Shown here: positions 23,501 through 32,400 of the stretch, piece after piece
Position numbering within the stretch: the stretch's first letter is position 1
Layout: every line of letters starts with the position of its first letter
DNA from: Emydura subglobosa
Lineage: Eukaryota > Chordata > Testudines > Chelidae
Direction: 5' to 3'
NCBI GenBank assembly: GCA_007922225.1
Contig: ML679989.1
Span: 18,869,570 to 18,933,569 of the forward strand
Length of the DNA: 64,000 nucleotides
Position numbers and translations under genes: made by a program
Notes under the pieces: generated by a model
Database searches by the model: none
The model's input: the letters and a program-made list of their open reading frames with translations, nothing else
Told to the model about the DNA's origin: nothing

Positions 23501-26247
23501 TCTGCGCTGGCCTTAAAAATCTATGTAAAGCCTGCTGATGGGCTCCTATCTGTGTTGCATGTTCATTCTGACAGACCCCTCCCTTTAAGATACGCACAGG
23601 ATTTCATTGAGCTGCTGAAACTGCTCCATGGCTGTGGGACACCAGCACTGCTCCTTCTTACTGCTGCACCCCATGCACTGCAGACCGTCTCCTCCTCCAT
23701 CCTCCATATCACTCCCTTGCTCGTTTTCACTCATGCTGCTCTCGCACTCATTCATTGTGTCTTCACCCTTTTTCCACTGCCGCATGTAAATCTTGAAGGT
23801 GCGGCTGTAGAACTGTTGAATCATCTCCTGAAAAGTCTTTGTGGTAGTGAAGAAGAGGATGGCTTTGAACATGGTGTAGACTTTCTCTCGCAACATCTGG
23901 GAGCCTGTTCCAAGGAGCAAGCCCATTTTGGTCCATTTTTCCAGAAGGTCCAAGCTGTTTAGATAAGGGTCTAGGCGGCACTTAAGCAGACAAAACGCAT
24001 CCAGGAGAAGCAAGGAGCACTGTGGCTCTTCAGCCGTGTTTTCATACTGGCTAATACAATTCCAGAATTCAGGAGCTATATTTGCCTGAAGGTCTGTCTG
24101 TAAAACTTCAGTAAACCATTCTTCTAGGACAGAGTGTAAGTCATAGCGTTGCAGCACTTCCACAGCAGCCTGCAAGTCACTGTCCTTCAGCAGCCCCACT
24201 GACCCGGATCTGGGTGCTGCCTAAAGAGACACGTCAAGTTAAACACAAGCATAGGCACCTAAAAAATTACTGAAGCTGGACTATGCATATCAGGAGAGTT
24301 GGATCACGATACGAATGGAATCGGTCACCCAGTAGGTAGTTGGATCATGTGTGTCAGGGTGACTGTGACTGCAAGTTACCAAACATCTGCTGATTGATGG
24401 AGAGATTGGGGTCTCAGTCCTGCTCCTGATGGGAAGGTGCCCACATCACAAGCATATAGAGTGTGATTGGCATCAACTGCTCTCCTTGCTGGCAGCTGCC
24501 ATGGAAACCATAAGCTGAATGGCCTATTCATCTAAGAGCATGAAGCCACAATGGCAGCCATTCAGCATTAACAATGAGGCATGGAAATTTCTGTTTTATG
24601 ACCCCTCTAAAACCAGAAGAAATATTCAGATCAGCCTCAGAACTGGCAGTTTAGATCTGGAAACACGATGAATTTTTCTAGAAAATGTGACGTGAATTGG
24701 TTCCCTAATTAGAAGATTCTAAAAATCGAGGCACTTTCCTGTGGAGATCCCAAGGCCTCTTGTGACAATCTTTGATTTTGCAGGAACAAAAACTAAGGAA
24801 ATTCCCACACAAAAATTTTGTTAGAATGTATTTAAAGTTGCAGGCAGATATCCATTTCTCTGGTTTGCCACCTTTCAACTATAAACAAAATGTAGAGACC
24901 CAGGAAATTCAGAGTTAAGTCTGCACTTATAAGAGGTCCAAAGGCACTACCTTAACTCTGCTGTCCAAGTGATGCCATGATAAAAATAGAAAGTCAGGCT
25001 ACTCTTACACATCCATAACAAACACCTTAATCTTTCCAGTAACCACACAAACTAGAATGACCTACGCTTACTCAAAAACAGTCTTAAGAAAAAAAGACAT
25101 TACAAATTCCCGCTGAGACGAGCAGCATGGTGAAAGCAGACATCTTCCCGCTCTCCCTCCCCCGATCAATCCTGCAAGGAGCTGAGTATGCTCAGGCTCT
25201 ATGATCTCAGGTGCTGCCAATTAGCCATGAGCTAGCAAGTGTGCCCTCGTGCAAACTTCCCAGATCAAGAAACTACAGCATTTCTGAGAAGTGGCAAGGC
25301 CAGTACAGTGACAAACCCTAGAAATATATGTGGGACACAAATGAGAAAATCTATGGTCTATATTTCTGACACCGTCCCTGAATGGAGCAAGGACAGGAGG
25401 AGGCTGCTGTGTCTCGGGTAGCAGAGTTAAGACAGTCTGGTTACCATACACTTCAAGTTCCGGATGTCTGGGCCTATTACAAGTGCAGGCTTAACTCTGG
25501 ATTTCCTAGTTTCTTAGGTGGTTTGTACAGCTCTTATTAACAGTAAACATGTCTATTAGAGTAGCATCAAGAGGTCAAACAGTTAGTGCCCCCACTGTGC
25601 CAGGTGCTGTACAGACACACAGTAAGTGACCATCCCTGCCCCCAAGAGCTCAGAACCTAAATACTCCTACAAATGGCTGTGCACTCAGATCAGTGATGCT
25701 CTGGCTCGCAACCGTCACCTCATTTGAGCGCAGGTTTTTGGGGGGAAGGTGACAGTGCGAGCTCCAGAGCTGCCCCAGAGCGGGATCACCGCCGGGGGTG
25801 GCAGGCTCAGGGAGCTCGCAGGTGGGGGGTCCCAGAATGGCAGGTTTGGGGTGCTCTGGGGAGGGGGCTGCCCAGGGTAGGAGGAGACAGAGAAGGCTGG
25901 GGGGGGAGGGAAAGGGATGAAGGTGCCCAATGGGGGTGCCTGGGACAGGGGGGACAAGAAGGCCCAGGGGAAATAGCTGGGGGGTACCTGGGACAGGGGC
26001 CGGCGGGGGGCGTAGCTGGGAGTAACTGGGGGGGCGGGGACACGGGACAGCGGTGGTGGGTCCTGGGCTCAGCAGACGAGGCCGCGGTGCCGGCCCGACC
26101 CGGCCCGGCCCGGCCTCTTCCCCTGCCGCGCCCCCTCGCGCGCTCACTCACCAGCCCGAGGGCGGCGGGCGGCACCAGGCCGGTGCTCAGCGCGTGCCAG
26201 GCCGCCGAGAGCTCCGGGCCAGGCCCCGCCGCCGCCGCCGCCTCCAT
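5288..26247 (-). CDS. ANAPC2: ANAPC2, anaphase-promoting complex subunit 2 (whole gene, 13 coding exons)
   Basis: Cullin-family scaffold of the APC/C ubiquitin ligase. With the RING subunit APC11 it forms the catalytic core that marks securin and cyclins for destruction in mitosis and G1. Joining 13 exons gives 815 residues; the human protein has about 822. All introns are GT-AG and phases match throughout. The N-terminal part (about 1-480) matches the APC2 helical repeats, including GLVPPAALGL, HSVLEEWF and RRWRCHVQRFFYRIYAS-like segments. Residues about 485-700 are the cullin-homology region (SSDIISLLVSIYGSKDLFINEYR). The last 70 residues form the winged-helix C-terminal domain ending VYRLPKNCS. 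An acidic linker (DSDEEGDSAMASQADQKEEE) precedes it. The start is chosen by homology. SSNA1 lies head to head upstream. No disabling change is seen. Confidence 0.97.
6272..6507 (-). CDS. ANAPC2: ANAPC2 coding exon 12
   Basis: Codes residues 667-745 (STWTLVELSEVLKVPVTSLR to QADQKEEELQ). It ends the cullin-homology domain and adds the acidic linker VVLIDSDEEGDSAMASQADQ. The acceptor is tctccctcag and the donor GTACTT. Confidence 0.95.
6665..7080 (-). mobile_element. CR1 LINE 3' fragment in ANAPC2 intron 11
   Basis: Antisense CR1 tail features are present: ccatctagcccagtgtcctgtc at the 3' end, then gttctcattatccatatcaa, which matches the CR1 at 56480. It is old and diverged, and its limits are approximate. 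Confidence 0.6.
7541..7670 (-). CDS. ANAPC2: ANAPC2 coding exon 11
   Basis: Codes residues 624-666 plus one base (AMRTLNWKHHLGLVNLDVEL to AAIILHFQSK). The acceptor is gcttccag and the donor GTGAGT. Confidence 0.95.
7671..9300. other. ANAPC2 intron 10
   Basis: No coding exon or named repeat was recognised. The part 8490-8700 (ctggtttaacgtgtgcctg, acaagctaagctgctctaag) has the look of a small DNA-transposon remnant, but no pair of matching ends was found. Confidence 0.4.
9301..9504 (-). CDS. ANAPC2: ANAPC2 coding exon 10
   Basis: Codes residues 556-623 (DMADSRRINTNIRDEEEK, then VAVILSSEFWPPLKEEKLEL, then YSKKYEKLK). Both ends are phase 0. The acceptor is cctctccccag and the donor GTGAGG. The segment matches the cullin 4-helix bundle and alpha/beta region. 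Confidence 0.96.
10193..10268 (-). CDS. ANAPC2: ANAPC2 coding exon 9
   Basis: Codes residues 530-555 (EIRNVELLKLRFGEAQMHYC EVMLK in two blocks). The acceptor is tcgttgtcag and the donor GTAGGT. It is the shortest internal exon, at 76 bases. Confidence 0.95.
10610..10745 (+). mobile_element. MIR/CORE-type SINE in ANAPC2 intron 8
   Basis: Contains the MIR core pattern: aggaactgaagtgacttgcc, ccaaggccagcaagcaaacc, agaacccagttttcctgact, ccagtcctgtacttctcctac. This is an ancient amniote SINE. Confidence 0.75.
11294..11435 (-). CDS. ANAPC2: ANAPC2 coding exon 8 (start of cullin homology)
   Basis: Codes residues 483-529 plus two bases (GKLSSKRRSSDIISLLVSIY, GSKDLFINEYRTLLADRLLH). The acceptor is tcttgttag and the donor GTGAGG. 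It opens the cullin-homology domain. Confidence 0.96.
11627..11808 (-). CDS. ANAPC2: ANAPC2 coding exon 7
   Basis: Codes residues 422-482 plus one base (TREDTVRQIVAGLTGDAEGS to PDPVDADP). It contains an acidic, probably disordered linker (ESDDDISEPEDWLPD) before the cullin-homology domain. The acceptor is ctctgacag and the donor GTTAGC, a weaker match to consensus than its neighbours. Confidence 0.95.
12540..14548 (+). mobile_element. CR1 LINE, long decayed copy in ANAPC2 intron 6
   Basis: RT pieces are visible in order: FKSAGSDNLHPRVLKVLAEE, DVIYLDFCKVLDLVSQNILI, KGVPQGSVLSPMLLNIFIND, EKDLGIVVDNQMNMRSQ and RAHINLGCINRGLSSN. The catalytic box reads KSANDIKI, so it is mutated. The 3' tail is gatctatgaatctatt. 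It lies antisense to ANAPC2. Frames are broken and the 5' end is truncated. Confidence 0.88.
14549..16395. other. ANAPC2 intron 6, part next to exon 6
   Basis: No exon or confidently named repeat. The stretch 16050-16160 (gtgaattaataaactgttaa) looks like an LTR-type polyadenylation region, but no boundaries are clear. Confidence 0.35.
16396..16513 (-). CDS. ANAPC2: ANAPC2 coding exon 6
   Basis: Codes residues 383-421 plus two bases (GVNTSDIITLYISAIKALRE to CEPIRKYL). The acceptor is ttgctttag and the donor GTAAGTG. Confidence 0.95.
17091..17210 (-). CDS. ANAPC2: ANAPC2 coding exon 5
   Basis: Codes residues 343 to the first base of 383 (DFPESKPAVEDLKFCLERTN to EMRLLHP). The acceptor is gatttgtag and the donor GTGGGT. 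The split Asp and Gly codons are restored correctly with exons 4 and 6. Confidence 0.95.
17382..17556 (-). CDS. ANAPC2: ANAPC2 coding exon 4
   Basis: Codes residues 285-342 plus one base (WIEKVIGWLSRVFLQDGP, then RWRCHVQRFFYRIYASMRIE). The acceptor is ctttgttcag and the donor GTGAGC. This is one of the best conserved parts of the protein. Confidence 0.96.
17632..17857 (+). mobile_element. CR1 LINE 3' tail in ANAPC2 intron 3
   Basis: agactagaaataaggtgtgt, gtaattagccactgg, ggtcagactagctgatcaca and tctgcccttggaatctatga match the end of the CR1 at 14320-14540. Only the last 230 bases of the element are present. Confidence 0.8.
18870..20795 (+). pseudogene. Decayed ORF of an uncharacterised animal repeat family (EADTK-like protein)
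   Basis: Several short frames on the plus strand line up as one broken protein. They are CFLCSKPDPKG near 18930, ADEKLYEAVTLSKSIAWK, LAIHSHLMDQF near 19145, HEVDTKI near 19962, INDTERDATKLQIFAQDPDV then LVLSVRCYP near 20050, ALPGFHALSGCGTTGRLAGK near 20178, CRVYHLKTNITTPTELCWWM near 20370, and NGAPDEDVTNDDFDE before a stop near 20794. I recall the order C-x2-C, EADTK, DTDVLVL, LPGFHALTG and a Cys-rich tail from uncharacterised proteins in fish, cnidarian and reptile genomes, probably repeat derived. The function is unknown. Many shifts and stops make it non-functional. It lies antisense in ANAPC2 intron 3. Confidence 0.6.
20796..21690 (+). mobile_element. CR1 LINE 3' part, abutting the decayed ORF
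   Basis: KCKFIHLGTKNAGC, SDKDLVVTVDKQLNMSSQWN, RAKAITGCIRKVGVSRSRE and LYSERLKEHNLFSLPKRRQK are CR1 RT C-terminal sequences. The tail has ggtcagactggatgatcaca and ctgtgaatctatgaaa. It is interrupted by an antisense CR1 tail at about 21478-21595. Confidence 0.88.
21478..21595 (-). mobile_element. Antisense CR1 tail inserted in the CR1 at 20796-21690
   Basis: atagattcagagagtttaag, gcataacacaggccatagga and ccctggattaattcttt are the 3' end of a CR1 in reverse. The host CR1 stops at gttattgggctc and resumes near gggaaacggaatgaaattga. Confidence 0.7.
21846..21978 (-). CDS. ANAPC2: ANAPC2 coding exon 3
   Basis: Codes residues 240-284 (HRLNLLERVSADAVTTILHR to SFLNEFQE). The acceptor is tgtctgcag and the donor GTAAGG. 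The first base completes the split Leu codon and the exon ends in phase 0. Confidence 0.95.
21979..23597. other. ANAPC2 intron 2
   Basis: AT-rich unique-looking sequence. A 21-base T run lies at 22769-22789 and is probably length-variable. No repeat was assigned. Confidence 0.4.
23598..24220 (-). CDS. ANAPC2: ANAPC2 coding exon 2
   Basis: Codes residues 33-239 plus two bases of 240. The acceptor is tctctttag and the donor GTGCGT. The exon holds much of the N-terminal helical region (LQAAVEVLQRYDLHSVLEEW, DLQANIAPEFWNCIS) and a Cys-containing segment GCSSKKEQCWC. A loop rich in Glu, Ser and Gly (about residues 205-225) differs strongly from mammals, as expected for a disordered insert. Confidence 0.96.
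24221..25540. other. ANAPC2 intron 1, distal part
   Basis: No exon, repeat end or open frame of note was recognised. Confidence 0.4.
25545..25665 (-). mobile_element. MIR/CORE-SINE-like repeat in ANAPC2 intron 1
   Basis: gtgccaggtgctgtacagac, agtaagtgaccatccctgcc and agagctcagaacctaa are the reverse of the widespread repeat ending that is also seen in sense at 30990-31080 (gggcagggactg...cctagcacagtgggg). The exact family is uncertain. Confidence 0.6.
26152..26247 (-). CDS. ANAPC2: ANAPC2 coding exon 1
   Basis: Codes residues 1-32, beginning MEAAAAAGPGPELSAAW and ending at PPAALGL. The donor is GTGAGTGAGC and the exon ends in phase 0. It lies in the shared CpG island. The alanine run is encoded by GCC/GCG repeats. 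Confidence 0.95.
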
Positions 26248-26395
26248 CCGGCCCCGCGCGGCGGGATCTGCTCTGAGGCGGGGCGGGCGCTAGCGGCGGT
26301 TGGGGCGGGGCCGAGGGAGGGAAGGAGGCGAGGCCGGGCCGGGCCGGGCCGGGGAGCGGCGGGGTCGGAGCCGGAGTCGGGGGGCTCGGGGCGCC
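26248..26395. promoter_or_regulatory. Shared bidirectional CpG-island promoter of ANAPC2 and SSNA1
   Basis: Only 148 bases separate the two start codons, which point away from each other. The interval is very rich in G, C and CpG. It has several GC boxes of the Sp1 type (ggggcgggg near 26280 and 26303) and no clear TATA box. The CpG-rich zone runs from about 25730 to 26960. The same head-to-head pair exists in human, so the arrangement is old. Transcription starts cannot be placed from sequence alone. Confidence 0.8.
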
Positions 26396-26447
26396 ATGAC
26401 TCAGCAGGGGGCGGCGCTGCAGAGCTACAACAACGAGCTGGTGAAGT
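26396..26447 (+). CDS. SSNA1: SSNA1 coding exon 1
   Basis: Codes residues 1-17 plus one base ([17 protein letters not shown]). The context gcgccATGa has a purine at position -3. The donor is GTGAGC. Confidence 0.95.
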
Positions 26448-29400
26448 GTGAGCGCGGGGGGCCGGGCCGGGCCGGGCGGGGTGAGGTGAGGCCCAGGCCC
26501 CCTGGCAAGGGTTGGCCTGGGTGGGTCCCTGGGCAGGGCATGTGAGGCCCCAGTGCGGGCCCCAGGCCTCCTGGCAAGGCCTGAGCAGGGCTGGGTGGGT
26601 CCCTGGGCTGGGCTGGGCTGGGCAGGGCAAGGCAAGGCAGGGCAGGGCAGGGGGCAGCTTCCCCAGCAGCACCTGGGGCAGGCGAAGGGTGGCCTGGCCT
26701 GGCCTGGCTGGAGCAGGTGACGGGTGGCCCTGGCCTGGCCCGCTTGCCGGAAAGGTGCGGGCGGCCCTGACTCGGCTCCTGCCCCAGGTATCGAGGAGCT
26801 GTGCGCCAAGCGGGACGAGCTGAGCCAGCAGATCCAGCAGGAGGAGGAGGAGAAGAGCCAGCTGCAGAACGACGTCCGGCTCCTGACGGAGAAGCTGGCC
26901 CGCGTCAACGAGAGCCTGGCGCGCAAGATGGCCACGCGCAACGAGTTCGAGAAGACCATCGCCGAGACCGAGGCCGCCTACATGAAGGTATTCCGCCGCT
27001 GGAGCTTGCTTGGGTGTTGCTGCGAAAGCCTCGAGGCGGGCCCTCTGTCTGCAATTAGCAAGGCCTGGCGTCTAGACCAAGCCTTCACCTGCAGCCAAGA
27101 GCCAGGGGAAATCAGGGCTTGGTGCTGTGACTGGCCGAGCACTAGGTTCAAACCAGTCATCCGCCAAAATCCTGCTCTCTTGCATACAAACATCTCTGCC
27201 AAGTAAGTTTCAGTTTCCTGCCACAGGTCAGGGCCATCTTCCTGGACATGGTATGTCACACCCTGGGGAACACTCCAGGTAAGGCCTCCCCACAACTCTC
27301 CCAAAAGAGGGTTACTGCTACAAGAAAATCCACAAACTTGCAAAACCCAAGATCTGCACAGTTTGCACGTGGGATCTTCAGACCCGCACAATAGCCTTCT
27401 GCCACTTGAATGTGTTGTGGATGGCTTGCTGGGCCGCGTTAGAACCTTGGGGCCTGGGATTTCTGCCTCTCCTCCTGGTTCTGGAAGAGTGGCGTGGCCT
27501 GTTGCTTAGAGTAACGGGTACAGACAGGATAAGCAGGCACACAGGCTCGGCGCATTCATTTCAAAAGGCTGATTAGGTGAGACTTGGGGATTTGAGGTTG
27601 GGGTTATGTTTCCAACTCTGCCTGAAGTGCCCTTGTGGAACCTCAGATTTCTTTCTTCTCTGTAAAATTACAGTTCTTTGAGAGCCTCGTGTTCCCACTA
27701 TGGGATGGCATTTCCTAGTGAGCAGCAATTGGGCCCTCTTCAAAGTCGTGTCCCTTGGCCTTGTGGGCACCTCTTTTTGGGGTCAAATGTTCAGCCCCCA
27801 GTGCCGGGGAAGGGGAATGCATCCCTAGCTGCTTCCATTCCTTCATCACCACCACAGAAAGTAGAAGCAACCCTCTTCCATGACTGCTGCTATCCTAACC
27901 CCATTAGGCTTAATTTGCCTAAACTGTACGTACATATGAATTTAGTTTGGATCTTAGGTAAATAAATAGTATAGTTCTACAGTGTCTCAGAGCAGGGATA
28001 TCGCCCCAACTTTCTAATGTTCAAGCCTCCAGGCTTGCCCCATCACTAGGACTATATCTGGGCTGGACCCCCAAAAGGGGTTTGTCACAGGTCATGCCTA
28101 TCCGTTAGCACCCCCTACTGACCTACTGGTGGCACTGCAGGCACTCCCTGCCTCAGTTGCTCTTCTCTCAGGGCCCCTTAAGAACAACACAAAGTCCAAG
28201 AGGGTGTAAGACAAAATTCCCCTGCTGCGGTTCTACTTTATTAAATACAAATAAACCTGAAATCAAATCTCTGCCCTTGGGCTCAGGGGTTTCCCAGCCC
28301 TTCTCTTTGGAGCCTGTGGACTTCGGCACTCTTTCTTTAGGAAAGCTTCTCTTTCTATCAACAGCTTCCTACAGCTGAGTTCAAGTGATCTTTTATGAGG
28401 CACAGCTATTCTTTAGTCATTTAATTGCTTAGATAGCCTCTTTTCCTTTAAATTAGCTCCTCATGGGTAGCCTGGGTCCAGACTCCCCTTAAAGGAGCCA
28501 GCAACTCCGTGACAGTATTATAACAGATGTGCATTGTGTCCAGTGATCACCCAAGTTGGATGCCTGTGTCCAGAGCTTAATTTCTTCTTCTGTCTTGTAA
28601 AACTTATTCCCTGGCTCAGTATGCCATCCATAAGACTTTTACCTCCCCACCAAGACTGCTGGCTCCAGCACACCTCATGGGAGAGGCCTTGATGGCTGTT
28701 GAACCTCTGAGTGGTCAGAGTTCCATGCACCATCCAGAACAACCTTCCTCTGCACCGAGACTCATACCAAGAGGGCTAAGCCATCAGCTCTGGCCATGGC
28801 ATCAGCACCGGCCTCAGCTAGGGGCTCAAGTGCTGGTTCTGGAATATCAGAGACCCCTCCATGTGGTGTAACTGAGATTCTACAAAAGATGGTCCCAATA
28901 CCACACCACATGTAGACAGCCTGACCAGAAAGCTGACCGTCTCCCAGTTTCCAGCCTGAATTTGTCTAGCTTCAGGATCCAACATCAAACTGGAAATACA
29001 GCATACCTTTTCTACAGCGAGGGTAATTAACCATGGAAACAATTTAACAGGCTGACAGAGGACCTTTCATAGATTTCAAGGCCAGAAGGGATCATTGTGA
29101 TTATCTAGCCTGACCTCCTGTATAACACAGCCAGAGAAGTTCCCCAAAATAATCCCTAAAGCAGGTCTTTTAGAAAAACATCCAGTCTTGATTTAAACAT
29201 TGCCAATGATGGAGAATCCACCATGACCTTTGGTCAGTTGTTCCAGTGGTTAATTGTTGAAAATTTAGGCCTTATTTCCAGTTGGAAGTTGTCTAGCTTC
29301 AACTTCCAGCAACTGGATTGTGTTAGATCTTTCTCTGCTAGATTGAAGAGCCCATTATCAAATATTTGTTTCCTCTGTAGATACATGAACACTGTCATCT

Positions 29401-32400
29401 AGTCACCCCCTAACCCTCTTTTTCTTAAGCTAAAGGATTCAAGGAACTGAATCTCATCAGTCTGAGGCAGGTTTTCTAATCCTTTTATCATTCTCGTGGC
29501 CCTTCTCTGCACCCTCTCCAATTTATCAACATCCTCTTTCAATTGTGGACACCAGAACTGGACACAGTATTCCAGCAGCAGTCACACCAGTGTCAAATAC
29601 AGAGGAACCTCTGCTACTACTCAAGACTCCCCTCTTCAGGCATCTAGGGATCACATTAGCCCTTTTGGCCACAGCATCACACTAGGATATTAAGCTGATT
29701 ATCCACCATGATCCCCAAATCTTTTTCACAGTCACTGCCTCCCAGGATAGAATTCCTCATCCTGAAAGTATGGCCTATCTTTGTTCCTAGATATAGACAT
29801 TTACATCTAGCTATATTAAAACGCATTTGCTTGTGCCCCACTTACCAAACAGTCTAGACCTGTGACCAGTCCTCTTTGTTATTTACCAGTTAGAGGAGGG
29901 TTCCATGAGCTTGCCCCTGGGAGTGCCATCGCTCCAGTGTGAATCTCTTGAAGATCAGCAGCTACTGTTAAGTAACCTCCCTGCCTACCTCAGGGAAAAG
30001 AGACGGGGCCTTGGCCAAAAAGGGTTGTGACGGGAACAGGACTAGTAAGAGCACTCATTGGAAGAGGAGAATTGAACTTGTGGTTCTAATCCCAGTGCAT
30101 GTTCCTCTAGGGTACAGGGTATTGTGCGGGCATTGCTCTCTTCTTCTCCCAGTCTACCATCTTCTGCCACCGGCTTGCCAGGCATGGCTCACAATGCCTT
30201 ACCCATCCCTAGCACAACCTGCAATTGTCTCGGGGCCCAGCACAGCTCCGGATAAGGACTCTTACTCATTCAGTGCTTTGGACCCTCTTACACTCAGGGC
30301 AGCCTCGTGGTTACAAGCAGTGCTCGCTGCTGCCTCACAAAAGCTTATGGAGGGGTAAGGTACCGTGATCTCCCTAAGGAACACCTCAGCGCAGGATTAA
30401 GGGCCTGGGGTTGTGTTGTGTGGGGAGTGTCACCTTAACTGCCTTTGCTGGTGCTGTGGTGTTATGAGTTTTATGAGCTGAAATCTCCCCTTCTGGAAGG
30501 GTGTGCGGAGCACAGGGCAGGGCTGAATACCAGCAGCTTTCACTCCATGGGACTAAAGCTGTGGGTGTGTCAGTTCCCAGCCCTCTGCTTCTGCAGATCT
30601 TCTGCAGTGGTGGGGACAGGGGAAGGTAAAATGGGGCTTAGCCTGGGCCACTGCTCTCCATCTGCCCCTCCTGGACCCAGAAATTTGCAGCCCCCCCTCC
30701 CTGGGGGGCACTAGTACCCATGCAGCTTCTCCCTCACCTCAGCCCTGTGGCCTTGGAGAAAGAGACTGCAGGAGGGGTTCGAGCAGGCTCTCAGTGCTGA
30801 TGATGGGATTCCCTGCACTATAACTGAGTGACTTCTCTCCCATTGCCGCCTCCCTGGTCTTTCCCCTTAGCCCCTCATAATGCTACCAAAAGGTTTAGAA
30901 TAACCAAACCAAAAACCTGGGGGAACTAAGGTGCCATTTGCTGCCATCCCATCACTTGTTCGGCTTGTGTATTGTCCCTTTCCCTGTCCTTTGGTTTGTG
31001 AACCTGTCAGGGCAGGGACTGGCTTACTCGACATTTGGCTGATGCCTAGCACAGTGGGGGGAATAAACACTAGCTAGGACCGGAATAAACCTGCTAATGA
31101 ATAACAGTGCCATCTTCTTCTGAGGAAGTTCAGCTTCCATTTTGGCTGTTAGCCAATATGCTTTAAACTAGACCCCATGCCAGGGCTGTGTGCCTGAGTG
31201 CGCAGACAGACTGTTCCAGGGCCTCTGCTCCAGATCCCCAAGCTGGCAACAGGATGAAAATTACAAGGTTGGGGTTAGTTTCATGGTTAATGCTTCACAC
31301 CCCTTGGGGAGCAGTGGAAATACCAGTAATTGGGTCCAGTGGGAAAGCTGGGACACTGCTATTCATAGTGCGGGCACGCACGTCCAGAGAGGGGCGAAAG
31401 GGTAGAGTACCAGGAGACTTAGAGCACGGGCAGAGCAGGAAGACTGCCTCTTCCCTCCCGCAGAGAGCATCCAGGAGCGGAAAAAGAGGGCTACTTCTGC
31501 CTTCCAGCTGCTAGAGCAGGAACAGGCACCTGTGAGAGGTGAAGGGTTGAGTCAGTCATGGGAGGGTGCCAGTAGCAATTCCAGCCCTCTCCTCCGTAGC
31601 CACTAGCATTGGTGGGGGCTGAGCTTCTCCGCAGCATGGCTGTCGGGTAAAGTCTCTCAGCCCTGCAGCGTTAGTTGCTCTAGGTATTATTTGGCATCTA
31701 ATCTGTGACTAAAGCGAACTGTGCGGGGTATTCGGCTGCTGAGCAGGATGTAAGGTGTTTCTGCCCCAGCCTTACGTTTCCTGAGCTCTGTCTAGTTAAC
31801 CAGCCCTCCCAAGCAGGTACCAAAAGCATGATCACATCATCCCCAGCCTCAGTCCTCACCCCCGCCAGGCCACCTCCTCTGGTCTCCACCGTCTGCTCAT
31901 CACCTTGCTGTCTCCTTTTGTATCATTGTCAAATCCAAGGCTGATGCTGGCTGCCCTCTCCCCGCCCCTTCCTCAAAGGCTGAAGTGTGGGGAAATCCAT
32001 GCATAAAAATGTAAATGTTTACTAGTCATCACAGTACAAGTGAATTCTATAACAATAGTTATTCCTATTTTAAGAATACATTTGGAGACAAGTAAAACTC
32101 TCATCCCACATGGTGTAGTTGGCTCTGAATTTCTGTAAGTAACAGACTTCAGGATGTCAGTGACAAAATGTTTCGCAGGTCTCTGCACGCCCCGTCCCTA
32201 TGACTGCAGTTCAGTTCCTTCTGAACCTCAAAGATGCCATCTTCGAAAGGCCAGCTCTGAGTGTTCCCAGGCTTGTGTGAACCCACCCATGGCATCCAGG
32301 ATTATCGGTTATCCCTACAGCTTTCTTTCTACCTGTAATAACCCCGCAGACTAGCAGTCACAAAGATACGGTGCTTGTGGTGATTGAAGATGTTTGTAAT

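Noticed and set aside
23426..23962. 178-codon plus-strand open frame
   Set aside because: Exact antisense shadow of ANAPC2 exon 2.
26144..26959. 271-codon minus-strand open frame over the SSNA1/ANAPC2 CpG island
   Set aside because: Runs through SSNA1 exons 1-2 in antisense and has low-complexity Pro/Ala/Ser content. It arises from the GC-rich island.
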